The notes: generated from the letters alone by a model not told the origin. Shown: positions 1 through 8,379, counted from the first letter of the stretch. The stretch: DNA of 64,000 bases from Paenibacillus sophorae (GCF_018966525.1 NZ_CP076607.1:1426001-1490000), one strand, 5' to 3'. A program made the numbers and translations.

Positions 1-202
1 GAAGGCGTTTGCAGACACCGCCCTCAATTGGAACCGTAGTTGTCACGATGCGGGAGGGGCAGATGGTTTCATCATGCGCATACCGTTTTCCCCGTTCGCA
101 GGAATACCCGGATATGTAGGTTACAACCTCATCGAGCGTATAAACGTCCAAGGCGCATTCTTTGGGGCAGACAATGCAGGTAAGAGTACTCTGTTTCATC
201 AT
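1..202 (-). CDS. DUF1667 family protein, partial
   Basis: The reading frame starts at 202 and runs off the left edge of the window, so only about 67 N-terminal residues are visible. It opens MMKQSTLTCIVCPKEC and continues with further cysteines (SGYSCERGKR, ETICPSR), the pattern of the small DUF1667 proteins found next to GlpA-like flavoenzymes. The cysteines suggest metal or Fe-S binding; that is inferred. The start ATG overlaps the stop of the upstream oxidoreductase (ATGA), and a GGGAGG ribosome site lies 11 bases upstream. An ATG one codon later is an alternative start. It is the last visible gene of a five-gene minus-strand operon and is probably a subunit of the same redox complex. Confidence 0.75.
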   Translation of the reverse strand, partial: MMKQSTLTCIVCPKECALDVYTLDEVVTYISGYSCERGKRYAHDETICPSRIVTTTVPIEGGVCKRL

Positions 203-1227
203 CTGGCGATATGCCTCCCGTCTTGATGCCCTAAATCGAGCCCCGTTCGGCGGCTCTCGTCAAGGATGAAGCTGGCGGCGGAACGTCCGGCCAATCTTCC
301 CTGGATGGTGACATAATCGGCCAGACTGTGGATGGACACCGCGTTCCCGCAAGCAAAGATTCCCTCAGTATCTGTCTGCATTCGCTCGTCAACGGCCAGT
401 CCGTAATTGTCTTCGTTAATGGCAATCCCGGCTTGAAGGGCCAGCTCATTCTCCGGAATGAGGCCGACGGAGACGAGCAGCGCGTCGCACTGAATAAGCG
501 TTTCTGTACCCGCAATTGGCTGCATCCGGCTGTCCACCTGCGCAAGCTGGACACCCTCTAGCCGGTCCTTCCCGATCGTGGAAGTGACGGTATGGCTGAG
601 AAGGAGGGGGATGCCGAAATCGTCGAGGCATTGAATCACATTGCGGCCCAGACCGGAAGGAGCGGGCATGGCTTCGACAACAGCGACAACCTCGCTACCT
701 TCAAGCGTCAATCGGCGGGCCATAATAAGCCCGACATCGCCTGATCCAAGGATGACCACACGCTTGCCGATGCGATAGCCTTCCAGATTCATATAACGCT
801 GAGCGCTGCCGGCTGTGAAAATTCCGGCCGGGCGGTCGCCCGGGATGCCGATGGCTTCCCGCGTTCGCTCACGGCAGCCGGTAGCCAGCACGAGCGCATC
901 CGCTTGAATATCCATGAACCCGTCGGCAGCATTGACTGCCTTGACGGTTCGCTTCCCCGATATTTCAAGCACGGTTGTATCTGTCTTGCACACAATATCC
1001 GACTGCCTGACGGATTCAATGAAGCGTTCCGCGTATTCGGGTCCGGTCAGTTCCTCCTTGAAGAGATGCAGGCCGAATCCGCTGTGGACACACTGCTGCA
1101 GAATTCCGCCTAATTCCCGTTCTCGTTCCAATAGGATAATGCGCCCTATTCCACTCTTTTTCGCTTCCAGCGCGGCAGCCAATCCCGCAGGGCCGCCGCC
1201 GATGACCGCAAGCTCAAACTGTTCCAT
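199..1227 (-). CDS. FAD/NAD(P)-dependent oxidoreductase
   Basis: A 342-residue two-dinucleotide-binding flavoprotein. An N-terminal FAD motif (IGGGPAGLAAALEA, about residues 9-22) is followed by an NAD(P) motif (VILGSGDVGLIMARR, about 156-170) and a C-terminal FAD-contact segment ending GIFACGNA. The family resembles the small flavoprotein partner of GlpA-like or amine/opine dehydrogenases, which passes electrons between a substrate flavin and NAD(P) or an Fe-S partner. It begins 21 bases after the GlpA-like gene stop with a GGGAGG site six bases from ATG, and its stop overlaps the DUF1667 start. The three consecutive genes therefore look like subunits of one oxidoreductase. The substrate cannot be read from sequence. 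Confidence 0.85.
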   Translation of the reverse strand: MEQFELAVIGGGPAGLAAALEAKKSGIGRIILLERERELGGILQQCVHSGFGLHLFKEELTGPEYAERFIESVRQSDIVCKTDTTVLEISGKRTVKAVNAADGFMDIQADALVLATGCRERTREAIGIPGDRPAGIFTAGSAQRYMNLEGYRIGKRVVILGSGDVGLIMARRLTLEGSEVVAVVEAMPAPSGLGRNVIQCLDDFGIPLLLSHTVTSTIGKDRLEGVQLAQVDSRMQPIAGTETLIQCDALLVSVGLIPENELALQAGIAINEDNYGLAVDERMQTDTEGIFACGNAVSIHSLADYVTIQGRLAGRSAASFILDESRRTGLDLGHQDGRHIAR

Positions 1228-1248
1228 CTATTGCCTCCCGTCCGCCAG

Positions 1249-2691
1249 TTAAGGCATTGAATCAGACAAAAGCTCTGACCCGTTATTTTCATATAATACC
1301 TGCTCCATCTGCTGGCCTAGTTCCTGAGACAACAAGCTTGTAACCTTCGGCCCGCAGAAGCCGCCCTGACATCTGCCCATCCCGGCTCTCGTCCTGAGCT
1401 TAACGCCATTAACGGAACATGCTCCCGGTACACGGCTGATGGATTCGCGGATTTCCCCTTCGGTGACCTGCTCACATCTGCATACGATACGTCCGTATCC
1501 GGGATGCTGCTGAATCCATTGGTTCCTCTCGCCGTCCGGTATGGACTTGAAAGAGACGATGCTGCCGCGATTCGGAACAAAGGCGGGGTTGCGTTCCAGG
1601 GCAAGCCCTATTCTGCCATAAATGGAAGCGATCATGTCCGCGATGTGGGAAGCGATTGCCGGAGAGCAGGTCAAGCCGGGGTTGTTGATGCCGGCGGCAT
1701 GAACCAATCCTTTCATCTCGTCCGATTCTTGGATCAGGAAATCGCCTGCGCTGCATTTGGCCTTTAGTCCCGCAAAGGAGCGGATGACCAGCTGCTCTGG
1801 AATGTGCCGAGAGATTTTATGAGCCGATTTCATCAGCTTTTCCATTTGTACGGCCGTCGTTTTTTTGCTCGTCCTGTCTTCGGTTGGCTCCATGCTTGGC
1901 CCGATCATCACGTTGCCGTGCATTGTGGGAATGAGGAAGACGCTTTTTTCTTTCTCGGACTTGCAGTGGGCTACGATGTGGCTGATCTGAAACTTGGCGC
2001 TGCGGTCGAGCACGGCGTATTGTCCACGCTTCGGCAGGATGGAAAAAGAGTCTGAACCCGCCATACGGTTAATAAGGTCCGTATTGATCCCGGCACAGTT
2101 GATGACGGCCTTCGCTTCCAGTGTGCCGCCCGCAGTTTCAACTGCGATTCCGTCCTCCAGCGTCGCAAGTCCGGTCACTTCTGTATTCAGCTTAAACTCC
2201 ACACCGTTCGCAGCGGCGTTCTCCGCCAGCGCGAAGCACAGCTCCCACGGATCAACGATTCCGCATCCCGGATTGAGCAGAGCCGACCTTACCCCTTCAT
2301 TCAGGGATGGCTCGCGCTGCAATGCTTCTTCTCTGCCGAGGATGCGGACGCCGGTAATGCCGTTGGCAGCAGCTCTTTTGCGAAGCTCCTCGATGGCGGC
2401 ATCGTCTTCCTCGTCGAATCCGGCAATCAGCATGTCAACGGGTTTGAAGGCAACATCAAGCTCCCGGCATAGCCCCTCGAACATTTCCCTGCCCTGCAGA
2501 GTCAGCCGCCCCTTCAGCTTGTCCGGCCGGGCGGTGTGCCCATTGTAGACGATGCCGCTGTTGGCCTTCGTTGCCCCGCAGGCAATCTCATTATTTTTCT
2601 CAAACACGGCGATGCGAAGCTTATATTTGGACAGTTCTCTGGCAACCGCGGTTCCTACAATTCCAGCGCCTATGATGACGATATCGTACAT
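1249..2691 (-). CDS. GlpA-like FAD-dependent oxidoreductase with BFD-type [2Fe-2S] domain
   Basis: A DAO/GlpA-type flavoenzyme of 480 residues. The N-terminus has IVIIGAGIVGTAVAREL for FAD binding, then GATKANSGIVYNGH, typical of glycerol-3-phosphate dehydrogenase relatives. The C-terminus has IVCRCEQVTEGEI followed by GMGRCQGGFC, the four-cysteine BFD-like [2Fe-2S] pattern. I prefer the ATG at 2691, which has AAGGA-type sites upstream. An ATG four codons earlier (2703) has no room for a ribosome site. Together with the next two genes it forms a GlpA/HcnC-like trio. It could oxidise glycerol-3-phosphate, an amino acid or an opine; the sequence alone does not decide. Confidence 0.85.
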   Translation of the reverse strand: MYDIVIIGAGIVGTAVARELSKYKLRIAVFEKNNEIACGATKANSGIVYNGHTARPDKLKGRLTLQGREMFEGLCRELDVAFKPVDMLIAGFDEEDDAAIEELRKRAAANGITGVRILGREEALQREPSLNEGVRSALLNPGCGIVDPWELCFALAENAAANGVEFKLNTEVTGLATLEDGIAVETAGGTLEAKAVINCAGINTDLINRMAGSDSFSILPKRGQYAVLDRSAKFQISHIVAHCKSEKEKSVFLIPTMHGNVMIGPSMEPTEDRTSKKTTAVQMEKLMKSAHKISRHIPEQLVIRSFAGLKAKCSAGDFLIQESDEMKGLVHAAGINNPGLTCSPAIASHIADMIASIYGRIGLALERNPAFVPNRGSIVSFKSIPDGERNQWIQQHPGYGRIVCRCEQVTEGEIRESISRVPGACSVNGVKLRTRAGMGRCQGGFCGPKVTSLLSQELGQQMEQVLYENNGSELLSDSMP

Positions 2692-2715
2692 GCGGTCCTT
2701 CATCCTTTCTGTGAG

Positions 2716-2916
2716 CTAATCGGTTGTTTCCGGCTTGCCAGCCATACAATGGAAAGAATCTCTTGTCCAGCGCCGAAAATAACAGTTTAGGCAGGATACA
2801 GGTTCGTCCGACACCCATTCCTCTTCCACATCGGGACGAAAGGAGCGACAGCGCGATGCTTGTTCCACAGCCTGATGCTTTACGGATAAATAGGGGTCAC
2901 GCTCGCTCCCGGTCAT
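2716..2916 (-). CDS. Small cysteine-containing protein
   Basis: A 66-residue protein whose start overlaps the stop of the TiaS-like gene by four bases (ATGA). An AGAGG ribosome site lies eight bases upstream, so it is very likely a real, translationally coupled gene. The C-terminal half has CLNCYFRRWTRDSFHCMAG: a CxxC pair plus a third cysteine with tryptophan and arginine between, which suggests a small zinc or Fe-S site. The N-terminus is polar and featureless. I do not recognise the family. Its position between a TiaS-like protein and a GlpA-like flavoenzyme suggests an accessory or maturation role; this is inference. Confidence 0.7.
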   Translation of the reverse strand: MTGSERDPYLSVKHQAVEQASRCRSFRPDVEEEWVSDEPVSCLNCYFRRWTRDSFHCMAGKPETTD

Positions 2917-3680
2917 TGGCCTGTCCTCTGAAGCAGGTGAATCTGCTCTTTGGAGCAGGTTTTCCAGACGGGCGCTTGATCCGCAGTTTCCAGCAATTGA
3001 ACAGGAATGACCGCTTTGCCTTCGGATAAAATGGATTTCACCATATTCCCCAAGACCACTGTTGCTTTGCCTTCCAGAAGGGCTCCGTCAAGGCTTTTGA
3101 TCTGGTCTACTTTAGCGAGCGCGCAAAGCTCGGCTGCTGTAAGGATTGTTCCCGGCTCTCCGACTTTATGCTTATCTTTGAACGACCCGTCGTTGCCCCC
3201 GAGACGGAGTCCCGCTCCGGCCATCGCCCCGATTATGCCTTGTCCGGTTCCGCCGTGTTCCGACAAGTGAATGCCAAGCTCTGAGGCCAGTGCGTATGCA
3301 CCATTCTTGTCCAGCACTTCCCGCTTGGCGAGATAACCGTAGCCGATTAACCGCACAGGGTCTGCAAGCCGATCCGGGACTACCACGCAAAGGCCGGGAT
3401 CAGCCTCCGGCTCGCTCTCCGTTTCCAAATGCCGGGCGCTGAAATCAATGACAGCCTGAAGATACTGAGGATCAATATCCGCTTCAAAACACATGGAGCT
3501 GTTATGTGAGGTATAAGGAATGTCCTCATGGAGCAGGAGCTGATGCCGGGTAATTCTGCTGGATGCCCCCCAGCCGTTCGACTTAATGGCTCGGGATATA
3601 TTTTTGGCCAAATCGCCTGTACCCTTAATTCCTTTGGTCGTAAAATTATCCGTATCGTCAATACTCAACAATATTCGCAT
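2913..3680 (-). CDS. TiaS-like (tRNA-Ile2 agmatinylcytidine synthase-like) protein
   Basis: A 255-residue protein starting MRILLSIDDTDNFTTKGIKGTG, the IDDTD signature of the TiaS/DUF1743 family. TiaS is an archaeal tRNA-modifying kinase/ligase, whereas bacteria normally use TilS. The bacterial homologue is shorter than archaeal TiaS and lacks an obvious C-terminal OB or zinc domain, so tRNA modification should not be assumed. A glycine-rich EHGGTGQGIIGAMAGAGLR segment lies in the middle. The start at 3680 is preceded by GGAAGG ten bases upstream; an ATG six codons earlier overlaps that site. It is the first gene of the flavoenzyme operon, so a link to its redox chemistry or cofactor is possible. 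Confidence 0.75.
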   Translation of the reverse strand: MRILLSIDDTDNFTTKGIKGTGDLAKNISRAIKSNGWGASSRITRHQLLLHEDIPYTSHNSSMCFEADIDPQYLQAVIDFSARHLETESEPEADPGLCVVVPDRLADPVRLIGYGYLAKREVLDKNGAYALASELGIHLSEHGGTGQGIIGAMAGAGLRLGGNDGSFKDKHKVGEPGTILTAAELCALAKVDQIKSLDGALLEGKATVVLGNMVKSILSEGKAVIPVQLLETADQAPVWKTCSKEQIHLLQRTGQ

Positions 3681-3980
3681 GAGGTTCTTTCCTTCCATAA
3701 CTTTATTATTAAAGATATATAAATATATTTAGATATATTTAGGTATGAATTATATCAACAAATCCGGAGCCCAGAAGTGATAAGTTGCAACGGACACAAT
3801 AATGTAATAAATAATGCAAATGCCAGTGGAATAATTCAGATAACCTGATAATTGTTCAGAGCTATATAGGAAGCCACTGAACACATGCTGCAACTTTATA
3901 AAGGAAAATTTTCTATAATTTATTTTCGGGATATGGATAAACTTCGGAGATAAAGAATTCCTATAAGTATGGAGAGGATT
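3681..3980. other. AT-rich divergent intergenic region
   Basis: No gene is visible here. It holds the upstream region of the minus-strand flavoenzyme operon: on the minus strand a TTGATA-like -35 lies near 3755, followed by AT-rich candidate -10 sequences. A 10-base unit ATATATTTAG is repeated in tandem at 3723-3742. An inverted pair, ATAAGTTGCA at 3780-3789 and TGCAACTTTAT at 3889-3899, brackets about 120 bases and could be a remnant of a small transposable repeat or a regulatory stem. Neither is assigned a function. Confidence 0.4.
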
Positions 3981-3983
3981 GTC

Positions 3984-4028
3984 AAAAAACGAACATTTGA
4001 ACGAGACGGTATGATAATGTTCGTGTTT
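3984..4028 (+). promoter_or_regulatory. Paired PurBoxes (PurR operator)
   Basis: Two inverted copies of a CGAAC core flank an 18-base spacer: AAAAAACGAACATT (core 3990-3994) and AATGTTCGTGTTT (core 4019-4023). This matches the B. subtilis-type PurBox arrangement bound by PurR, which represses pur genes when PRPP is low. The pair lies just upstream of the -35 element of the pur promoter. PurR itself is not in the window. Confidence 0.85.
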
Positions 4029-4031
4029 AAG

Positions 4032-4061
4032 TTGACATACGGTGTAGGGGGTTGTTAAACT
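4032..4061 (+). promoter_or_regulatory. pur operon promoter
   Basis: A perfect TTGACA -35 at 4032-4037 is followed 18 bases later by TAAACT (4056-4061), preceded by an extended -10 TG at 4053-4054. It lies directly after the PurBoxes and about 14 bases before the riboswitch aptamer, so transcription should start near 4067. Confidence 0.75.
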
Positions 4062-4074
4062 GAAGGCATCAACA

Positions 4075-4143
4075 GCTCGTATAAATCCGGAAATAAGGTC
4101 CGGAAGTTTCTACCTGGGAACCGTAAATTTCCGGACTACGGGG
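4075..4143 (+). promoter_or_regulatory. Guanine (purine) riboswitch aptamer
   Basis: The conserved purine-aptamer elements appear in order: CTCGTATAA at the 5' side of P1, AATAAGGTC in J1/2-P2, AGTTTCTACC, then CCGTAAAT and GACTACGGG. CTCGT pairs with ACGGG to close P1. The specificity base in GACTA is C, the guanine/hypoxanthine-binding form; adenine aptamers have U there. With the downstream terminator it should stop purE transcription when guanine is plentiful. Confidence 0.92.
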
Positions 4144-4262
4144 AATTGAAAGACAAAAGGCGACATCGCTTGCGGCTTGTCCGGAAGAATCGATGCTGCC
4201 CTTTTTCCTGTCTCGCCCCGAGGGGAGTGCCCGGAAAATGTCCTTGATTCCCGTCTGGTAGT

Positions 4263-4304
4263 CCGAATTTCCCGCAAAATATGTTTGGGAATCGGGCTTT
4301 TTTT
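4263..4304 (+). terminator. Riboswitch expression-platform terminator
   Basis: CCGAATTTCCC (4263-4273) can pair with GGGAATCGG (4287-4295), followed by GC and seven T. An alternative upstream strand GATTCCC (4246-4252) competes for the same GGGAATC. It lies between the guanine aptamer and purE, so it is best read as the ligand-controlled terminator. Confidence 0.8.
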
Positions 4305-4393
4305 GTGCGAATTATGGAAAACTATAGCGAAATGGGTCAAGATAGGAACTGGAGCTGAATTATCATTTCAATGAACGGAAGGCAGGTTGAATC

Positions 4394-4879
4394 ATGTCGG
4401 TGCAGGTAGCTGTTATTATGGGCAGCAAATCGGACTGGGAAACAATGAAGCATGCATGCGAGGTGCTGGAGGAACTGAAGATCCCCTATGAGAAAAAGGT
4501 CGTATCCGCACACCGCACGCCGGATCTCATGTTCCGATTTGCGGAGGAGGCTGCGGAGCGGGGCCTTCGCGTCATTATCGCGGGCGCCGGAGGCGCGGCG
4601 CATCTGCCGGGCATGGTAGCCGCGAAGACGATCCTGCCCGTTATCGGTGTGCCGGTGCAATCGAAGGCGCTGAACGGGCTCGATTCGCTGCTCTCGATCG
4701 TGCAGATGCCGGGTGGCATACCGGTCGCGACGGTAGCGATCGGCAAGGCCGGCGCGGTGAACGCCGGGCTGCTGGCCGCCCAAATCATCGGCGCATTCGA
4801 TCCTGACGTGCGCCGCCGGGCGCAAAATCGCCGGGATGCGATTCGCGACGAAGTGCTGGAAGGCAGCGACGATCTATGA
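4394..4879 (+). CDS. purE: 5-(carboxyamino)imidazole ribonucleotide mutase PurE
   Basis: PurE, 161 residues, moves the carboxyl group of N5-CAIR to C4 to give CAIR in de novo purine synthesis. The class I signature is complete: GSKSDWETMKHACEVLEEL near the N-terminus, VVSAHRTPD, then IAGAGGAAHLPGMVAA. Length fits the family. It is the first gene after the PurBox, guanine riboswitch and terminator, and its stop overlaps an upstream ATG in the purK frame. PurK makes its substrate. Confidence 0.97.
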   Translation: MSVQVAVIMGSKSDWETMKHACEVLEELKIPYEKKVVSAHRTPDLMFRFAEEAAERGLRVIIAGAGGAAHLPGMVAAKTILPVIGVPVQSKALNGLDSLLSIVQMPGGIPVATVAIGKAGAVNAGLLAAQIIGAFDPDVRRRAQNRRDAIRDEVLEGSDDL

Positions 4880-4905
4880 GCGGCGGAATCAGCGGAGGAG
4901 CGGAC

Positions 4906-6156
4906 ATGCCGGAGCGTAAGACGCAGCCGCGGATGCTGCGCCCGGGAGCGACCGTCGGCGTGCTCGGCGGCGGCCAGCTCGGGCGCATGATGGCGCTGGC
5001 GGGCAGCGCCATGGGCTACCGCTTCGTGGCGCTGGACCCCGCGCCGGATGCGCCCTGCGGGCAGGTATCGCCGCAGATCGTTGCGGCGTACGACGACATC
5101 GACGCGGCGCGTGAGCTTGCGCGCCGCGCGGATGTGATCACGTACGAGTTCGAGAACGTCGACGCGGGCGTAGCCGCGCTGCTGGCGGAGGAATCGTACG
5201 TGCCCCAGGGCAGCGCGCTGCTGTACACGACGCAGCACCGGCTGCGCGAGAAGGACGCCATCGAAACGGCCGGCGTCCCGGTGGCCCCGTACCGCAAGGT
5301 GGCAAGCCTTGCGGACCTTGCGGCTGCGGCCGTGGAGCTCGGCCTGCCGGCGGTGCTGAAGACCGTCACCGGCGGATATGACGGCAAAGGACAGGCCGTC
5401 ATCCGGCGGGAGGACGAGCTGGAGGAAGCGTTCCGGCGGCTCGCGCCGGAAGGCGCGTTCCCGGCAGGAACGGCGCCGGGAGAAACGGCTTCGGCGGCCG
5501 AAACCGCCTCGGCGCAGGCTCCCGCAGGGGAGGACGCGCCGCTGGTGCTGGAGAAGTTCGTGCCGTTCCAGTGCGAAATCTCGGTCATTGCCGCCCGCAG
5601 CCCCGGCGGCGAAGTCCGGAGCTTCCCTCCGGCGGAGAACATTCATGTAAATAACATTCTCCATCTGTCCATCGTTCCAGCCAGGGTGCCGGAGGAGATC
5701 CGGCAAAGAGCTTGCGAACTGGCGGAGCAACTGATTGCGGGACTGAACGCCGTCGGGCTGCTGGCAGTGGAGATGTTCGTGACGGAGGATGGCGAACTGT
5801 TCGTTAACGAACTGGCGCCCCGCCCGCACAATTCCGGCCATTACACGATGGACGCCTGCGCCACCTCGCAGTTCGAGCAGCATGTGCGCGCGGTATGCAA
5901 CCTGCCGCTTGGGCGTACGGACCTGCTGACCCCGGCCGTTATGGTAAATGTGCTGGGCCAGCATCTGGAAGGGTCAGTCGGACGCTTTTGCGAAGATGAT
6001 GAAGAAGCCAACCGGCTTGGAGTAATCCCCAAGCTTCATATATATGGCAAGACCGAAAGCAAGACGGGCCGCAAGATGGGCCATATCAATCTGCTCTGCA
6101 AGGATACGGCGGATGCGCTCGCCTGGGTGGAGCAAACTAACCTTTGGAGGAACTGA
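4906..6156 (+). CDS. purK: N5-carboxyaminoimidazole ribonucleotide synthase PurK
   Basis: An ATP-grasp enzyme that carboxylates AIR to N5-CAIR with ATP and bicarbonate. Visible motifs are VGVLGGGQLGRMMALAG, VLKTVTGGYDGKGQ, the glutamate-rich EISVIAARS segment and NELAPRPHNSGHYT. I place the start at 4906 because GGAGGAG lies six bases upstream; an in-frame ATG at 4876 overlaps the purE stop but has no such site. From 4906 the protein has 416 residues. An unusual Ala/Gly/Glu-rich insert at about residues 184-213 (AGTAPGETASAAETASA region) is not typical of PurK and probably forms a surface loop. Confidence 0.96.
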   Translation: MPERKTQPRMLRPGATVGVLGGGQLGRMMALAGSAMGYRFVALDPAPDAPCGQVSPQIVAAYDDIDAARELARRADVITYEFENVDAGVAALLAEESYVPQGSALLYTTQHRLREKDAIETAGVPVAPYRKVASLADLAAAAVELGLPAVLKTVTGGYDGKGQAVIRREDELEEAFRRLAPEGAFPAGTAPGETASAAETASAQAPAGEDAPLVLEKFVPFQCEISVIAARSPGGEVRSFPPAENIHVNNILHLSIVPARVPEEIRQRACELAEQLIAGLNAVGLLAVEMFVTEDGELFVNELAPRPHNSGHYTMDACATSQFEQHVRAVCNLPLGRTDLLTPAVMVNVLGQHLEGSVGRFCEDDEEANRLGVIPKLHIYGKTESKTGRKMGHINLLCKDTADALAWVEQTNLWRN

Positions 6157-6162
6157 AATCAC

Positions 6163-7458
6163 ATGATCGAACGTTACAGCAGACCGGAAATGCGTGCCAT
6201 CTGGACCGAAGAGAATAAATTCAAAGCCTGGCTCGAAGTGGAGCTGTGCGCCTGTGAGGCGTGGGCGGAGCTTGGCGTCATCCCGAAAGAGGATACGGTC
6301 AAGCTGCGGGAGAACGCAGAGTTCAATATTGACCGCATCTACGAAATCGAGCAGGAGACACGCCATGACGTTATCGCGTTTACGCGCGCGGTATCGGAGA
6401 GCCTTGGGGCGGAGCGCAAATGGGTGCATTACGGCCTGACCTCCACCGATGTCGTCGACACGGCGCTGGGCTATCTGCTGCGTCAGGCCAACGAGATTTT
6501 GGAGAAGGACATTGTGAATTTCATTGAAATTTTAAAAGACAAGGCGATCGCCTACAAAGATACTCCGATGATGGGCCGCACGCACGGCGTACACGCCGAG
6601 CCGACAACGTTCGGCCTGAAGATGGCGTTGTGGTACGAAGAAATGAAGCGCAATCTGGAGCGGTTCCGCCATGCTGCAAACGGCGTGCAGTTCGGTAAAA
6701 TCTCCGGCGCGGTCGGCACCTACGCCAACATCGATCCGTTCGTGGAGGAGTTTGTCTGCCGCAAGCTGGGCACAAGCCCCGCGCCGATCTCGACGCAGAC
6801 GCTTCAGCGCGACCGTCATGCCGAGTACATGGCGACGCTGGCGCTGATCGCCACATCGCTGGACAAGTTCGCGACCGAAATCCGCGCGCTGCAAAAGAGC
6901 GAGGTGCGCGAGGTCGAGGAAGCTTTTGCCAAGGGACAAAAAGGCTCCTCGGCGATGCCGCATAAGCGCAATCCGATCGGCTGCGAGAATATTTCCGGCC
7001 TGTCCCGGGTTATCCGCGGGCATATGGTTACGGCTTACGAGAACGTGCCGCTCTGGCATGAACGCGACATCTCGCACTCCTCGGTGGAACGGATCATTCT
7101 CCCGGATGCGACGATGCTGCTGAACTATATGCTGAACCGCTTCGGCAACATCGTGAAGAACCTGACCGTGTTCCCGGAAAATATGAAGCGCAACATGGAG
7201 CGTACCTTCGGCGTACCGTTCTCCGGCCGCGTCATGACCAAGCTGATCGACAAAGGCTTCAGCCGCGAACAGGCTTACGACACGGTGCAGCCGCGCGCCA
7301 TGCAGGCTTGGGAGACGCAGCAGCATTTCCGCGAGATCGTTGAGAGTACTCCGGAAATCACGGCGGTGCTTAGCCCCGAAGAGATTGCGGATGCGTTCAA
7401 CCCTTCTTGGCATCTCAAGAATGTGGATACGATTTTCCGGAAGCTGGGCTTGATCTAA
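6163..7458 (+). CDS. purB: Adenylosuccinate lyase PurB
   Basis: PurB, 431 residues, cleaves SAICAR to AICAR and adenylosuccinate to AMP. The fumarase/aspartase-superfamily signature GSSAMPHKRNPIGCEN is intact and carries the mobile catalytic loop; HYGLTSTDVVDTA and MGRTHGVHAEPTT are the other conserved blocks. GGAGG lies 11 bases upstream of the ATG, six bases after purK. It acts both inside the de novo branch and in AMP formation, so it links this operon to adenine nucleotide synthesis. Confidence 0.97.
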   Translation: MIERYSRPEMRAIWTEENKFKAWLEVELCACEAWAELGVIPKEDTVKLRENAEFNIDRIYEIEQETRHDVIAFTRAVSESLGAERKWVHYGLTSTDVVDTALGYLLRQANEILEKDIVNFIEILKDKAIAYKDTPMMGRTHGVHAEPTTFGLKMALWYEEMKRNLERFRHAANGVQFGKISGAVGTYANIDPFVEEFVCRKLGTSPAPISTQTLQRDRHAEYMATLALIATSLDKFATEIRALQKSEVREVEEAFAKGQKGSSAMPHKRNPIGCENISGLSRVIRGHMVTAYENVPLWHERDISHSSVERIILPDATMLLNYMLNRFGNIVKNLTVFPENMKRNMERTFGVPFSGRVMTKLIDKGFSREQAYDTVQPRAMQAWETQQHFREIVESTPEITAVLSPEEIADAFNPSWHLKNVDTIFRKLGLI

Positions 7459-7485
7459 ACTCATTTCTGCAAGGGAGGAAAGGCC

Positions 7486-8379
7486 ATGACACATCCTACC
7501 GTATCGACTGCGGTGGATCTGATCGACGCTCCGCTGCTGTACAAAGGCAAAGTGCGCGAGCTGTACGATTTGGGAGAGAATATGCTGATCGTCGTGACCG
7601 ACCGGATCTCCGCGTTCGATTATGTGCTGGAACCGGCGGTGCCGGAGAAGGGCAATGTGCTGAACCGGCTGAGCGCCTACTGGTTCGGGCAGACGAAAGA
7701 GCTGCTGGAGAATCATGTCGTCCATATCGACGTGGACCGTCTGGGCGGTATCGTCAAGGACCCGGAGCTGCTGAGAAACCGCATCATGGTTGTGCGCAAG
7801 GCGCAGCGGATCGATATGGAATGCGTGGTGCGCGGATACATTACCGGCGGCGGCTGGCGGCAGTATAAGGAGACCGGCAAGGTGAACGGCATCGAGCTGC
7901 CTGAGGGTCTACGCAAAAATGCGAAGCTGGCGGAGCCGATCTTTACCCCGGCGGCCAAAAATGACGTCGGACACGACGAGGACATTCCTTTTTTCAAAAT
8001 GCAGGAATTGATCGGTGAAGAGCTGGCGAATGAGCTTAAGGAGAAGAGCCTGAAGCTGTATGCTTTCGCACGTGATTACTGCGCCGAGCACGATATTTTG
8101 CTGGCTGACTGCAAATTTGAGTTCGGTATTCTGGACGGTAGGGTTATCCTGATTGACGAGATTTTTACACCGGATGCTTCCCGTTTCTGGGCAAAAGACA
8201 AGTACGCTCTGGATGTTGAAATCGACAGCATGGACAAGGAGCCGGTCCGGGCTTATCTTGCTTCTTCTTCCTGGGACAAGAACAGTACGCCGGGTCCGCT
8301 TCCGGAGGAAGTCGTTGCCGAGACGAGCCGCCGCTACCTGGATATTTACCACCGGATTACCGGTCATACGCTGAACTGA
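7486..8379 (+). CDS. purC: SAICAR synthase PurC
   Basis: PurC, 297 residues, joins CAIR and aspartate using ATP. Characteristic segments are LYKGKVRELYDLG at the N-terminus, VVTDRISAFDYVL, ECVVRGYITGGGW, LADCKFEFG and ILIDEIFTPDASRFW. The ribosome site GGGAGG precedes the ATG by eight bases. It is about 50 residues longer than B. subtilis PurC, chiefly through extra residues in the middle and at the C-terminus, which places it in the longer SAICAR-synthase subgroup. It is followed by a 111-base gap before purS with no clear terminator. Confidence 0.96.
   Translation: MTHPTVSTAVDLIDAPLLYKGKVRELYDLGENMLIVVTDRISAFDYVLEPAVPEKGNVLNRLSAYWFGQTKELLENHVVHIDVDRLGGIVKDPELLRNRIMVVRKAQRIDMECVVRGYITGGGWRQYKETGKVNGIELPEGLRKNAKLAEPIFTPAAKNDVGHDEDIPFFKMQELIGEELANELKEKSLKLYAFARDYCAEHDILLADCKFEFGILDGRVILIDEIFTPDASRFWAKDKYALDVEIDSMDKEPVRAYLASSSWDKNSTPGPLPEEVVAETSRRYLDIYHRITGHTLN

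Noticed and set aside
4486..5964. A 492-codon minus-strand frame opposite purE-purK
   Set aside because: It is a shadow of GC-rich coding DNA on the other strand; it is Arg/His-rich and has no recognisable domain, while purE and purK are complete.
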